Source: Gelidibacter sp. (GTDB taxonomy: Bacteria; Bacteroidota; Bacteroidia; Flavobacteriales; Flavobacteriaceae). Taken from it: 43,728 nucleotides of DNA. Position 1 is the first letter of the stretch. Each line of letters opens with the position of its first letter. The notes under the pieces were generated by a model. That model made no database searches. It worked only from the letters and a program-made list of their open reading frames with translations, and had not been told where the DNA came from. The stretch spans positions 1 to 43,728 of the forward strand of contig JAAFHC010000005.1 in assembly GCA_010906935.1 (NCBI GenBank), read 5' to 3'. This document shows positions 23,457 through 32,677 of this stretch, in pieces. The translations under genes were made by a program, and so were the position numbers.

Positions 23457-26400
23457 ATGAGTAATGAAAAAACTACCATAAGTGAAGACGATAAAACATT
23501 AATTGAAAATATAAAATTTCAATTATTTCCACAACTTCGTTCAGAATCTGAGAATCAATCTTTAGAGGTAAAAGATACCGAACTGAACGAATTCCAATTA
23601 TTTCCAATTGAAGAATTTAACATTACTAGTGAAGAAAAAGAAATAGAAAAATTTATTAATGACCGGTATCAAACCCTGCTTTCAACTTGTTATTTTGAAA
23701 GTATTTCAGTAGCTACTATATTCTCTACAAATAATGGAAAACCTAATATTTATATTGGCTTAAAAAAAGAAGGAACTACACGTAATAAATTTAGATCTAT
23801 TATTAGCGGTATTCTTCCTTGTAACCAAAATGAGTTAGACATCAATTTAATGTTTAGCGATTTAATTAAAGGGAATCAGTATGGAGGTGTTATAAGCGGC
23901 ACCCCTATTCTGTTTGATAAAAAAGAAAAAGAAAAACAACAATTTAAAATTGCTTCAGTACTAAAAAGTTTAAAAGATAATAAATTTACGCTTGCAATAG
24001 TTTCCAAACCTATTCCTAAAAGGGATTTAGATGTTTATAAGCAAAGTTTATTAGATTTTAAAAACAAATTACACCCATTAACTAAAATAACCTTAAATAA
24101 TACGGAAAGTGATACAGAAAATGACTCACCTGGTTTTTTTAATAATTTATTGAATGGTTTCAGAAAAACGAAGGATAAGGATAAAACCGAAAAGACAACT
24201 AGTAAACAAAATTCTAATGCAACTACGTCGGAGGAAATTAATGCAGAGGTTGTAAAACTTTTAGAAAGTGTAGAGCTATTTATTGAGCGTATTTCAAAAG
24301 GAGCAAACAATGGTTTTTGGGAAACAAATATTAGTTTTGTTACAGAAGATAAAGACAATTCTGAAATTTTAGCAGGAACTTTTTTAGGGGAGTTAGCGAA
24401 CAATACGGATGTAGAGGTGTCGTATTTTAAACCAGTTATTAAATTAAAAGAAAGTTCTGAAGGAATGTTTTTCCCTACAAAGGATATCATTAATAAAGGT
24501 TTATTTCCTAAAAATTTATGTTCTTATATTACAAGTCAAGAATTATCTTTTATAGCATCATTTCCTAAAGAAGCAATACCTGGGTATGAGATAAAAAGAA
24601 TGCCTAATTTAGCATTAACTGATGTTGATTTTGGTGTAACAAAAAATTGTGTAGGATATATCACTGAAAACGGTGTTGAAAGCAAAAATAATACGTTTAG
24701 CTTATCTAAGGAGACTTTAAATAAACATCTTTTTATTACTGGGGCAACAGGTAGTGGTAAATCTAATACAGTAAAACAAATACTAAAAAATGTTGTTGAA
24801 AATGATTCATTACCTTTTTTAGTAATTGAATCCGCAAAAAGAGATTATAGAAAATTGTTAAACGATGAGGTTTTTAAGGAACTAAGAATTTATACTATTG
24901 GAGATTCAGAAACCAGTCCAATAAAAATGAATCCATTCTATGTGCAAAAGGGAGTTAAATTATCGTCACATATAGATTTTTTAAAAGCTATTTTCAATGC
25001 AAGTTTTTCGCTATATGGCCCAATGCCTGGGATTTTAGAAAAGTCTTTGAATAATGTTTACGAAAATTTAGGTTGGGATTTAATTTCAGGCGCACATTTT
25101 AATTTTAGAAAAATTAGTGACAATAGTTTTGATGTTGATAAATTTTATAAGGATGAAAATAGTCATTATTTTTTTCCAACATTAAATACCTTAAAAAATG
25201 AAATTGAAAGGCATATGAATGAGAATTTAAAATTTGAAGGCGAATACAAAGAAAATATTAAAGGATCTATATTAAATAGTTTAGAAGGCTTAACAACTGG
25301 GGTGAAGGGCTTAATGTTTAATACGTATGATTTCCATCCAATTGAAGAGTTGCTGAAGCATCCTACCATTTTTGAAATGGAGGACTTAGTTGATGATGAT
25401 GATAAAGCATTTTTCGTAGGTTTATTATTAACGCTAATTAGCGAGTACAGACAAAAAGAAGCTATAACTAACAGTACCGATTCAGAGTCAAAAAAAGAAG
25501 GGCTACAGCATATTTTGGTTATTGAAGAAGCACATAGATTGTTGAAAAATGTTTCTACAGAAAAAAGCTCAGATCAAATGGGCAACCCAAAAGGAAAAGC
25601 AGTTGAATATTTTGGAAATGTAATTGCAGAAATGAGATCATTAGGGCAAGGGGTTATTATTGCTGAGCAAATACCTTCTAAACTAGCTCCAGAAGTTATT
25701 AAAAATTCAAATACTAAAATAGCACATCGTATAGCTGCTTCTGACGACCAAGCATTGTTAGCAGGTTCTTTAAGTATTACTAACCAAGAAGCCATTTACT
25801 TAAATCGGTTAAAAACAGGGCACGCACTATGTCATAAAGAAGGAATGGAAAAACCTGTAGAAGTTAAATTTTCAACGGATTGTAAAGAAGCCCCTATTAG
25901 CAATGAGAAAGTGAAGGAGCAAATGAAAAATTTTACAACCCGATCATTACATTCGAATAGGGCATACCAATTACAGGCTATGTTAAAAGATGACGGGATA
26001 CAACTAATTACAAAATTCTTAAATTCACTTGGTATTTCTGGTGAAGATTACTTGGAAGATATATTGGAAACATTTCAAAACGAATTAGAAAAATTAGTAC
26101 ATACAAAAACTAATTTCAATTTCAGTAATAATGAAGATTTATTTGATTATGCAACCTTACAAATAGTGGAGTTATTCAGAGATGGAATGTATAATTCAAA
26201 AGGCTTGCTTCCAAATAAAATTGCGCAATTATTTAAGTCGCTTTTCAGTTTAAAAAATGAAGATTCTTATACTGATTTAATGGCAGAACTTACGAATTAC
26301 TACGAGGAAAAATTTGAATTTATATGTTTACCAATTGTTGAAAAAATGGTAAATACTTATTTTCAGAATGATACAAATACTGAATCAAATGTTGAAAATA

Positions 26401-26561
26401 TAGTTTACACATTGAACGATTATATTTTAATAGAGGATATAGCAACGGAAAAATTAATATTAAATAACACAAAAGATATACTATGGAGCCAATTAGCACA
26501 GCAACAATCGCCATCAAACAAATCGCCACTAAAGTGGTTCAAGAAGTTGTTAAACCAGTAA
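23457..26561 (+). CDS. HerA-type ATPase (DUF87), defence candidate
   Basis: This 1034-residue protein has a HerA/FtsK-family motor: Walker A GATGSGKS (429-436), the ESAKRDYRKL block, Walker B ILVIEEAHR (E690, E691) and FGNVIAEMRSLGQGVIIAEQ with a downstream HRIAASDD sensor region. Residues 1-400 form an extra N-terminal region (NGKPNIYIGLKKEG..FRSIISGILP) found in long bacterial HerA proteins, and the C-terminal 200 residues are helical. HerA motors pump DNA and in known antiviral systems (Sir2-HerA, DUF4297-HerA) pair with an effector. Here the partner is a WHH nuclease gene overlapping the 3' end by 79 bases. The gene starts 28 bases after hsdS. Confidence 0.82.
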   Translation: MSNEKTTISEDDKTLIENIKFQLFPQLRSESENQSLEVKDTELNEFQLFPIEEFNITSEEKEIEKFINDRYQTLLSTCYFESISVATIFSTNNGKPNIYIGLKKEGTTRNKFRSIISGILPCNQNELDINLMFSDLIKGNQYGGVISGTPILFDKKEKEKQQFKIASVLKSLKDNKFTLAIVSKPIPKRDLDVYKQSLLDFKNKLHPLTKITLNNTESDTENDSPGFFNNLLNGFRKTKDKDKTEKTTSKQNSNATTSEEINAEVVKLLESVELFIERISKGANNGFWETNISFVTEDKDNSEILAGTFLGELANNTDVEVSYFKPVIKLKESSEGMFFPTKDIINKGLFPKNLCSYITSQELSFIASFPKEAIPGYEIKRMPNLALTDVDFGVTKNCVGYITENGVESKNNTFSLSKETLNKHLFITGATGSGKSNTVKQILKNVVENDSLPFLVIESAKRDYRKLLNDEVFKELRIYTIGDSETSPIKMNPFYVQKGVKLSSHIDFLKAIFNASFSLYGPMPGILEKSLNNVYENLGWDLISGAHFNFRKISDNSFDVDKFYKDENSHYFFPTLNTLKNEIERHMNENLKFEGEYKENIKGSILNSLEGLTTGVKGLMFNTYDFHPIEELLKHPTIFEMEDLVDDDDKAFFVGLLLTLISEYRQKEAITNSTDSESKKEGLQHILVIEEAHRLLKNVSTEKSSDQMGNPKGKAVEYFGNVIAEMRSLGQGVIIAEQIPSKLAPEVIKNSNTKIAHRIAASDDQALLAGSLSITNQEAIYLNRLKTGHALCHKEGMEKPVEVKFSTDCKEAPISNEKVKEQMKNFTTRSLHSNRAYQLQAMLKDDGIQLITKFLNSLGISGEDYLEDILETFQNELEKLVHTKTNFNFSNNEDLFDYATLQIVELFRDGMYNSKGLLPNKIAQLFKSLFSLKNEDSYTDLMAELTNYYEEKFEFICLPIVEKMVNTYFQNDTNTESNVENIVYTLNDYILIEDIATEKLILNNTKDILWSQLAQQQSPSNKSPLKWFKKLLNQ

Positions 26562-27202
26562 TAACATCGCTTAAAACAAGTATTCCTAAAGGTGAAGTAA
26601 TATCTCCAATAAAATCGAAACCTGTTACAAGTTTTATTAAAACAAAATCAATTAACAAGCCTAATATTGGTCTAAATAAAGGAGTTGAAAGAATAAAAAC
26701 TATTAATAGTAATTTAAAAGGAAGAATCCATCAAGAAACGGGTATAAAATTTCAAACAAAAGAAGTGATTACTGGTGAAGGAAAAATAGTTTCAGGTGAG
26801 TTCCCTAATTTTAATAAGGTTTCAGTGCAAAATACAACCTTACCAAAGGAACTAATTAAAGCGCCAACAAAATTAGATATTAGAAATCAAAATAAATTTT
26901 GCACAAATACACTAAAAACAAAATTAGATAAAAACCCTGAGCATTATTTGAAACAATTTAGAGAAGCTAATGACCAGTTAATTAAGGATGGTAAAAACTA
27001 CTTTCATAATAAAGAATTAAATATGGAACAAATGCTCGAGAAACAGAAAAATGACATATCAAACCCAACAAGTGCAGAGGGAGGGAATGTATTTGGTTTT
27101 TCTTGGCATCACCACGAAAAAATGGGAAAAATGCAGTTGGTACCTAATGGTGTTCACGATAAAGTTAGACATACTGGAGGTTATGATATTTGGAGTAAAT
27201 GA
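26483..27202 (+). CDS. WHH-type HNH nuclease, HerA partner
   Basis: The C-terminal 40 residues carry the signature of the HNH/endonuclease VII-fold nuclease with conserved WHH: FSWHHHEKMGKMQLVPNGVH (W208, H209-H211) then HTGGYDIW. This domain is best known as the toxic tip of polymorphic toxins and should cut DNA or RNA with a metal. Residues 1-35 (MEPISTATIAIKQIATKVVQ...) read as a helical start; 36-150 are basic and disordered-looking. The ATG lies 79 bases inside herA in another frame, and no later ATG gives a sensible protein until past residue 150, so the overlap seems real. No immunity gene follows. It is therefore more likely the effector of a HerA defence pair than a secreted toxin, but that is inference. 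Confidence 0.72.
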   Translation: MEPISTATIAIKQIATKVVQEVVKPVITSLKTSIPKGEVISPIKSKPVTSFIKTKSINKPNIGLNKGVERIKTINSNLKGRIHQETGIKFQTKEVITGEGKIVSGEFPNFNKVSVQNTTLPKELIKAPTKLDIRNQNKFCTNTLKTKLDKNPEHYLKQFREANDQLIKDGKNYFHNKELNMEQMLEKQKNDISNPTSAEGGNVFGFSWHHHEKMGKMQLVPNGVHDKVRHTGGYDIWSK

Positions 27203-27215
27203 TGATCTTATTTTT

Positions 27216-27259
27216 AAATGTTAATGCAAGTCATATTAAAAGAAACATTTGAGGGGTAA
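27216..27259 (+). pseudogene. hsdS: Second hsdS 3' tail (remnant)
   Basis: These 44 bases match the last 44 bases of hsdS (23385-23428) at 35 positions and encode MLMQVILKETFEG-stop against MLMQAVLKEAFEG-stop. No other hsdS sequence precedes it, as the WHH nuclease gene ends 14 bases upstream. It is the tail of a diverged second hsdS, left at the right edge of the HerA/nuclease pair. Most differences are silent or conservative, so it decayed from a coding copy. The spacer 27260-27341 holds no gene. Confidence 0.7.
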
Positions 27260-27341
27260 ATTAAAAAAAATATAAAACGTATAAACACCGATAAACAAAG
27301 ACCAATAATTAACAATAAATAATAATAACCGTTTCAAAGCT

Positions 27342-29408
27342 ATGGACAAAGATTATTACTTTAACATCTTAAACTTTAATTATCCAAAACAAGCAACAAC
27401 TTTATATTTTTCTTTAGAAGAAATTGGAGAATGTTACCCAGTGCACAAATCAAAGTTTCCAAAAGACATTACTTCCACATTTCCTAATTTGGATTTAAGA
27501 AATTCAGACAATATCTACACAACTTTCGATACACCAACCGAAGGGTTCAAACCGCATTCAATAGAGGCTAGCGCACAGTTTAATCGCTTATACAAACAAT
27601 ACCTGAACTTTAAAATAAAACAACATTTTTTAAACAAAGGATTGATTGTGTCTAGAAATTTTGTGAAAGACCAACAGGTTTGGATGCCGGCAAAAAATGA
27701 GGAGAATTCGCCGTTTAACCAGCATTATAAATTTTCCTTAAGGATACAATTCAATAGAATCAGCAAATACCCCGAATTAATGGTAAGTTATGATGGTACT
27801 GCAAAAATACTGAAAACGCCCATTAGCGAATTAGAAGACACAACCTGCATAAAAAAAGCCATTTACAATCAAAAAGTTTTCAGCTTCAATATGCCGACTG
27901 AAACTGATGACCAAAAGGAATATTGGAACAGCATAAATTTTGAGGAGTCCTACCCTATTCTTAACAGAGAATTATCTAACGCGCACAGCATTGAAATTAC
28001 TTCAAACAAGCCATTAAACAAGTATAAAACATTTATGAATCTCGTAAATGGTTTTGCAAAAAAACAGCTTTTTAAAGATGATTTCAAAGAAATCATCGAC
28101 CTGCGTTCCCAAAACTGGGTGCGTGTTCCGGAACATCGCATTGATTATGTAGGTGCAGAAATGAACCTCTTGCAATTTAGAAATGGTTTTGGAAAAATGC
28201 CTCAAATGGAAATGGTGAGGTACCAGTGCTTGCAGCGCCCTAAACGCTATCAATTATTCTATATTTTTCACGAAAGTCATAGTGACTTTGTCGCAACCTT
28301 GCACGACCAATTATTAAACGGAACAGGAAAATACTTCCCGGGTATGGGCAAATTTTTAGATATGCCTTACCAAAGTAGCAGTAAAAATGCAATGTGCTAT
28401 ACAAATATTGAAGACCCGTTATCTACCATTAAGCAACGACTGGAAGATATACAATTTTTACCCAATTTCATTTATGCCGCCATTTACATAAGTCCGTTTT
28501 CAAAAAATGATGACAACTTTAGCAACAGAATAATCTATTACAAAGTAAAAGAAGAACTATTAAAAAATGGCATAGTTTCTCAAGTCATCAATTACGAAAA
28601 AATGGTCACCAAATTTGAAGACAACACGCAGCAATTTACCCTAAGCAATATCTCGCTTGCACTACTGGCCAAATTGCAGGGCATTCCCTGGAAACTTAAA
28701 ACACCCGATAAAAAAGAATTAATAATCGGCATTGGTGCATTTAAAAACGTTGATGAAGGCATAAATTATATCGCAAGTGCGTTCAGCTTTCAAAACAACG
28801 GTACATTTAACAGATTTGAATATTTCAAAGAATATGAAACCGTAAATTTAGCAGGAAGTATTTGCAAAGCCATCAGAAATTTTTATGCCATTGCACATTC
28901 CGACAAAGTTGTAATTCACTTCTATAAAGAAATGAGTTACGAAGACTTAAAACCCATTTTAGAGGGTATGAAAAGCTTAAATTTAGACGTGCCATTATAC
29001 ATTTTAAATATCAACAAAACAGACTCAGAAGACCTTATCGCAATTGACAACAATTGGCACGGTAAATTAATGCCGAAATCAGGAACATTCATAAGAATTG
29101 GCAACAACCAATACTTATTATTCAACAACAGCCGCCATACAGATGATGCCAATTTCAATGATCGTGAAGGCTTCCCCTTCCCTATTAAAATTGGAATTTC
29201 AAGCCCTACTGAAGGCGCATTAGTAGATAATAACGTTATAAAAGGTTTGATAGAACAAGTTTACCAATTCAGCCGTTTGTATTGGAAATCATTAAAACAA
29301 CAAAACGTGCCAATCACCATAAAATATCCTGAAATGGTAGCACAAATAGCACCCCATTTTGATGGCGACATTCCACTGGATGCAAAAGATAAATTATGGT
29401 TTTTGTAA
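27342..29408 (+). CDS. Long Argonaute with degraded PIWI active site
   Basis: The 688-residue protein is a long prokaryotic Argonaute. The MID domain (about 380-450) keeps the 5'-phosphate pocket: Y399, K403 and Q414 in YYKVKEELLKNGIVSQV, and K444 in LSNISLALLAKLQG, aligning with Y529/K533/Q545/K570 of human Ago2. The PIWI domain follows, but the catalytic tetrad is lost: the first Asp is G465 (IIGIGAF), and the HRDG-type motif is H526-F-Y-K529 (Asp replaced by Tyr). The protein should bind a guide and target without slicing. N and PAZ-like regions fill residues 1-330. It is the first gene of a packed operon; the next ATG is 14 bases on. Inactive Argonautes usually rely on partner effectors, which here would be the following genes. 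Confidence 0.85.
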   Translation: MDKDYYFNILNFNYPKQATTLYFSLEEIGECYPVHKSKFPKDITSTFPNLDLRNSDNIYTTFDTPTEGFKPHSIEASAQFNRLYKQYLNFKIKQHFLNKGLIVSRNFVKDQQVWMPAKNEENSPFNQHYKFSLRIQFNRISKYPELMVSYDGTAKILKTPISELEDTTCIKKAIYNQKVFSFNMPTETDDQKEYWNSINFEESYPILNRELSNAHSIEITSNKPLNKYKTFMNLVNGFAKKQLFKDDFKEIIDLRSQNWVRVPEHRIDYVGAEMNLLQFRNGFGKMPQMEMVRYQCLQRPKRYQLFYIFHESHSDFVATLHDQLLNGTGKYFPGMGKFLDMPYQSSSKNAMCYTNIEDPLSTIKQRLEDIQFLPNFIYAAIYISPFSKNDDNFSNRIIYYKVKEELLKNGIVSQVINYEKMVTKFEDNTQQFTLSNISLALLAKLQGIPWKLKTPDKKELIIGIGAFKNVDEGINYIASAFSFQNNGTFNRFEYFKEYETVNLAGSICKAIRNFYAIAHSDKVVIHFYKEMSYEDLKPILEGMKSLNLDVPLYILNINKTDSEDLIAIDNNWHGKLMPKSGTFIRIGNNQYLLFNNSRHTDDANFNDREGFPFPIKIGISSPTEGALVDNNVIKGLIEQVYQFSRLYWKSLKQQNVPITIKYPEMVAQIAPHFDGDIPLDAKDKLWFL

Positions 29409-29422
29409 TTAAATATTAAGTT

Positions 29423-32400
29423 ATGGATTATATTAAATGGAACGAAGCTTTAAAAAACTACTACTTCAATAGTGGAAATTTCTATAAGGAAGTTATTCTT
29501 TATGCAGATATTGAAACTATCAATTTAATTGGTGCCGAAAATAATTTAGGAAATTATGATGATTTTCTTAAGAGCGTATTAGTTGATTTCGAATCAAAAA
29601 TTGAAATTTTTGATAAAATAAACAAAGGCATTAAAAGAGACATTCCCCTAACCCGTACAATTAAAAAAAGTTTGATTGAATTTCCAATGTTATTGATGGA
29701 TACTAAATCGAAATACGACATCATTTATTTAAATTACATCATTTTTTATATTACAATTTATATAAATAATACTGATGATTCATTTTATAGAAATTTAAAT
29801 GCGGCTATTCTCAACTTCCTTCCAAATGAAAGAAAAATCAATACTTTAAAAAATTTAAATGTGCTATTTGATGAATTAGAAAAATGGTCCATTTCAAAAA
29901 ATAAAGGAATTTTCAAAGCTTACAGAATAGGAAGACTTGCGTACAAAGGTTTGCTCCACTACCAAGTGGTTTTAAGCCCTCCTGAAAATGCCCAATTTGA
30001 GGAATTTCTATATAAAAATCAAATTCAAATTGATGATAACACGTTGTTTTACGAATTAGCAAATAAAATCCTCCCAGTACTGGAATCGGGAAAATTACGA
30101 TCTAAATTCCTAGAAGCAACTTCAAATGAATTATATGCCGAATGGTTTCTAAACAAGGTTAAAAATTTCGATTTACAAACACATAAAAATAATTTAAATG
30201 GGGATGCAATCGAATTTCATAGAAGAGGTCTTTTAACGTTCTATATTGATATTGAAAATATAAAACTTTTATTAAAATCGGATACAACACTTTATGAAAC
30301 AGATGAACCTATTAATTTTTCAATTCCAATATCAGGGAAAGATAATTTTGGGAATAATATTCACCCTATTATTGTTGAGAATCATAAAGAAATAAAATTC
30401 AATGAATACTGCCTTTCAACAAAGGGTGGTTCATTAGAATTAAGAACGCAAAAAATTAAAGAAATTAATTTTTTTGAAAAATCTTATAATTATTATATAC
30501 AAACAATCGCACCGAGACCAAATACAGAAGTGCTAATTGTTGTTAAAAACGAAAAAAACAATTTAGAAAGATGGCAAAAATGGTCTTCGGTAACATCATT
30601 TATTGAAAAATGTGAAATTATAAAATCAAATAATAATTTATTAAACTTATTTGGTGATAACTACACTTTTTACAATGCATTTAACATAAAAAAATCTTTC
30701 TATAAAAATGATGAAAATGCAATCTTTGAAACAAATTACAATAATCAATTATTAATTAAAAAATTAGGTGGACTTAAAATTGACAAACATTTATATTTAA
30801 GTATTTCCTTACCTTATTTTGAACTTCAAAATAGTTCTGTTGATTCAAATGATCTTATTGTCAAACTATTCCTGAATGGTCAAATATGTGATAATTATAC
30901 TCAAAATATAATTGACAACAAGTTTTATTTTTTCTTAAATGACAATCTTGTCCTAAATGATATTTCATTAATTACCATTAAGTTTATAGTAAATGATATT
31001 GAAAAAAGATTTGATTTTTCAATTACAAAAACTGAGTTTATAATTCCAGATCCCGAATCTCTTTTTAAGTTTAATCAATGGGGTATGAATAATTCTTCAG
31101 AAACTACTTATTTACAAGGAGGTAAAATTATTGGAAGTAACCAGAGTGAATTAAATAATAATACTCATCCCATAAAAAAACTAGTTGAAGATTCTTCATA
31201 TGATGATAATTTTTTCCTCTTTAATTTAACAGGAATTAGCTCAAAAAAAGAAAATCAAATTATAAAAAGGATTGATATAAATAATGCAATTGATGCAACT
31301 TTAATTTATTTAGAGAGTAAAGGGTACAAAATTAATGAACATCAATATTCAAGAAGCAATCTAATTAATAACTTAATCGGTCTTGGTTATTTTACAAGAA
31401 AAGTAGTTGATCAAAAAGAATATTTTCAATTATTACCTCCCGAATTACATCAGATTGAAAAATCATTATCCTATGATTACCCGAATCAAGCGTATCAACT
31501 AAAAGGCTTTAAAACAAAAATGATGCTTGAAAAATTAATGGATTTTTGTCAAATTGCAAATATCAACGTTCGTTTTAAAAGGTACAATATTTGTGAAAAC
31601 AACGATTTAGAAAAGGCGTTATTACCTGAATTAATTTATTTGAATTTCAATAATAATATGGAGCAATTCAAAGCCTTTCTTTTAACAGAGTTTAATATCG
31701 ATATTCCAGTTATATCTAGATACCATTTTGGTGATAGTTTATTAAATTTCATAAATTCGATTCAATCTTTTGAGTCAAGTCATTTAACGGAACCGTTAAA
31801 TCTAGAAAATCATAAATTAATTAATTCACAAGAGTCAATTCCTCGAATTGTTGAAAGTGAATCAAAAACCTTTATAAACGGTCAATTACAAAATCTATTT
31901 TTTCTTGAAAATGAGAAACGTAAGTATTACAAATTAAATCCTATAAATTATAAGTGGGCAAAAATATATACAGCTTTTAAAAGAAAAGAGACACTTTTAT
32001 TAATGAATAAAATATTTGGTGACCGTGGTACTATTAACTACAATCCTAAAATTTTAATCCCTTCTAAATACAAATTACCCGAAATTATTTACCGTGCTTT
32101 CTGTACAATCAATCACGGAATACCAAAAACTAATAAATATTTTATTTTAAATTCAGATAATTTTTTAAATAGCGAAGATAAAAATTTCAACTATTTTGAT
32201 AGTTTTAATATTTCAGAAAAAGTCGAAAGAAAAGAAAATATTGCTAGAATCTTAACTGGTACTGTAGATTTCAATAATAATAAACAAATAAATTATTATT
32301 ACAAGGGCTCCGATTCAATAACAATGGAGTTTATAAAATGTTCTATTTTCAGTGACTTAAAATGGATAATTCTTATAAAATCAAAAAAACTAGATAAAAT

Positions 32401-32677
32401 CATTGCAATTCAAACTAATTTTAAGCAAATATTTTTAAATATAGAAGTTATAAATCTAGCAAATCCAATAGTTTCAAAAGAGTTCTTAATTGATGAAGAA
32501 GTTTTAAATATGATTGAAATTCAATATGATAAAACCAAAATAAACAAAACGATAAGTAAAATAATTGAAAATCAATTTACAAATCAACAGTTTTCAACAC
32601 CATCTAAAAGTTTAAAAATAGAAACTAAAAAGGAAACCAAAGAAGAAATCGCTCTCATTAAAATTGAAAAACTATGA
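29423..32677 (+). CDS. Large unknown protein, DruH-like by position
   Basis: I see no known domain in these 1084 residues. It is lysine-, asparagine- and isoleucine-rich, without signal peptide or transmembrane segments. The region around 620-700 (NNAIDATLIYLESKGYKINE, LINNLIGLGYFTRKVV) could be a winged helix. The gene precedes a DruE-like helicase with a four-base ATGA overlap, matching the two-gene layout of Druantia type III (druH-druE), where DruH is a large protein of unknown function and similar size. Calling it DruH rests on position and length only. The gene lies 14 bases after the Argonaute stop, so all are likely on one mRNA. Confidence 0.55.
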   Translation: MDYIKWNEALKNYYFNSGNFYKEVILYADIETINLIGAENNLGNYDDFLKSVLVDFESKIEIFDKINKGIKRDIPLTRTIKKSLIEFPMLLMDTKSKYDIIYLNYIIFYITIYINNTDDSFYRNLNAAILNFLPNERKINTLKNLNVLFDELEKWSISKNKGIFKAYRIGRLAYKGLLHYQVVLSPPENAQFEEFLYKNQIQIDDNTLFYELANKILPVLESGKLRSKFLEATSNELYAEWFLNKVKNFDLQTHKNNLNGDAIEFHRRGLLTFYIDIENIKLLLKSDTTLYETDEPINFSIPISGKDNFGNNIHPIIVENHKEIKFNEYCLSTKGGSLELRTQKIKEINFFEKSYNYYIQTIAPRPNTEVLIVVKNEKNNLERWQKWSSVTSFIEKCEIIKSNNNLLNLFGDNYTFYNAFNIKKSFYKNDENAIFETNYNNQLLIKKLGGLKIDKHLYLSISLPYFELQNSSVDSNDLIVKLFLNGQICDNYTQNIIDNKFYFFLNDNLVLNDISLITIKFIVNDIEKRFDFSITKTEFIIPDPESLFKFNQWGMNNSSETTYLQGGKIIGSNQSELNNNTHPIKKLVEDSSYDDNFFLFNLTGISSKKENQIIKRIDINNAIDATLIYLESKGYKINEHQYSRSNLINNLIGLGYFTRKVVDQKEYFQLLPPELHQIEKSLSYDYPNQAYQLKGFKTKMMLEKLMDFCQIANINVRFKRYNICENNDLEKALLPELIYLNFNNNMEQFKAFLLTEFNIDIPVISRYHFGDSLLNFINSIQSFESSHLTEPLNLENHKLINSQESIPRIVESESKTFINGQLQNLFFLENEKRKYYKLNPINYKWAKIYTAFKRKETLLLMNKIFGDRGTINYNPKILIPSKYKLPEIIYRAFCTINHGIPKTNKYFILNSDNFLNSEDKNFNYFDSFNISEKVERKENIARILTGTVDFNNNKQINYYYKGSDSITMEFIKCSIFSDLKWIILIKSKKLDKIIAIQTNFKQIFLNIEVINLANPIVSKEFLIDEEVLNMIEIQYDKTKINKTISKIIENQFTNQQFSTPSKSLKIETKKETKEEIALIKIEKL

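Noticed and set aside
24035-24490. 151-codon open frame on the minus strand within herA
   Set aside because: It is antisense to a well-supported ATPase gene, has no recognisable motif and has serine/valine-rich composition expected from reading AT-rich coding DNA backwards.
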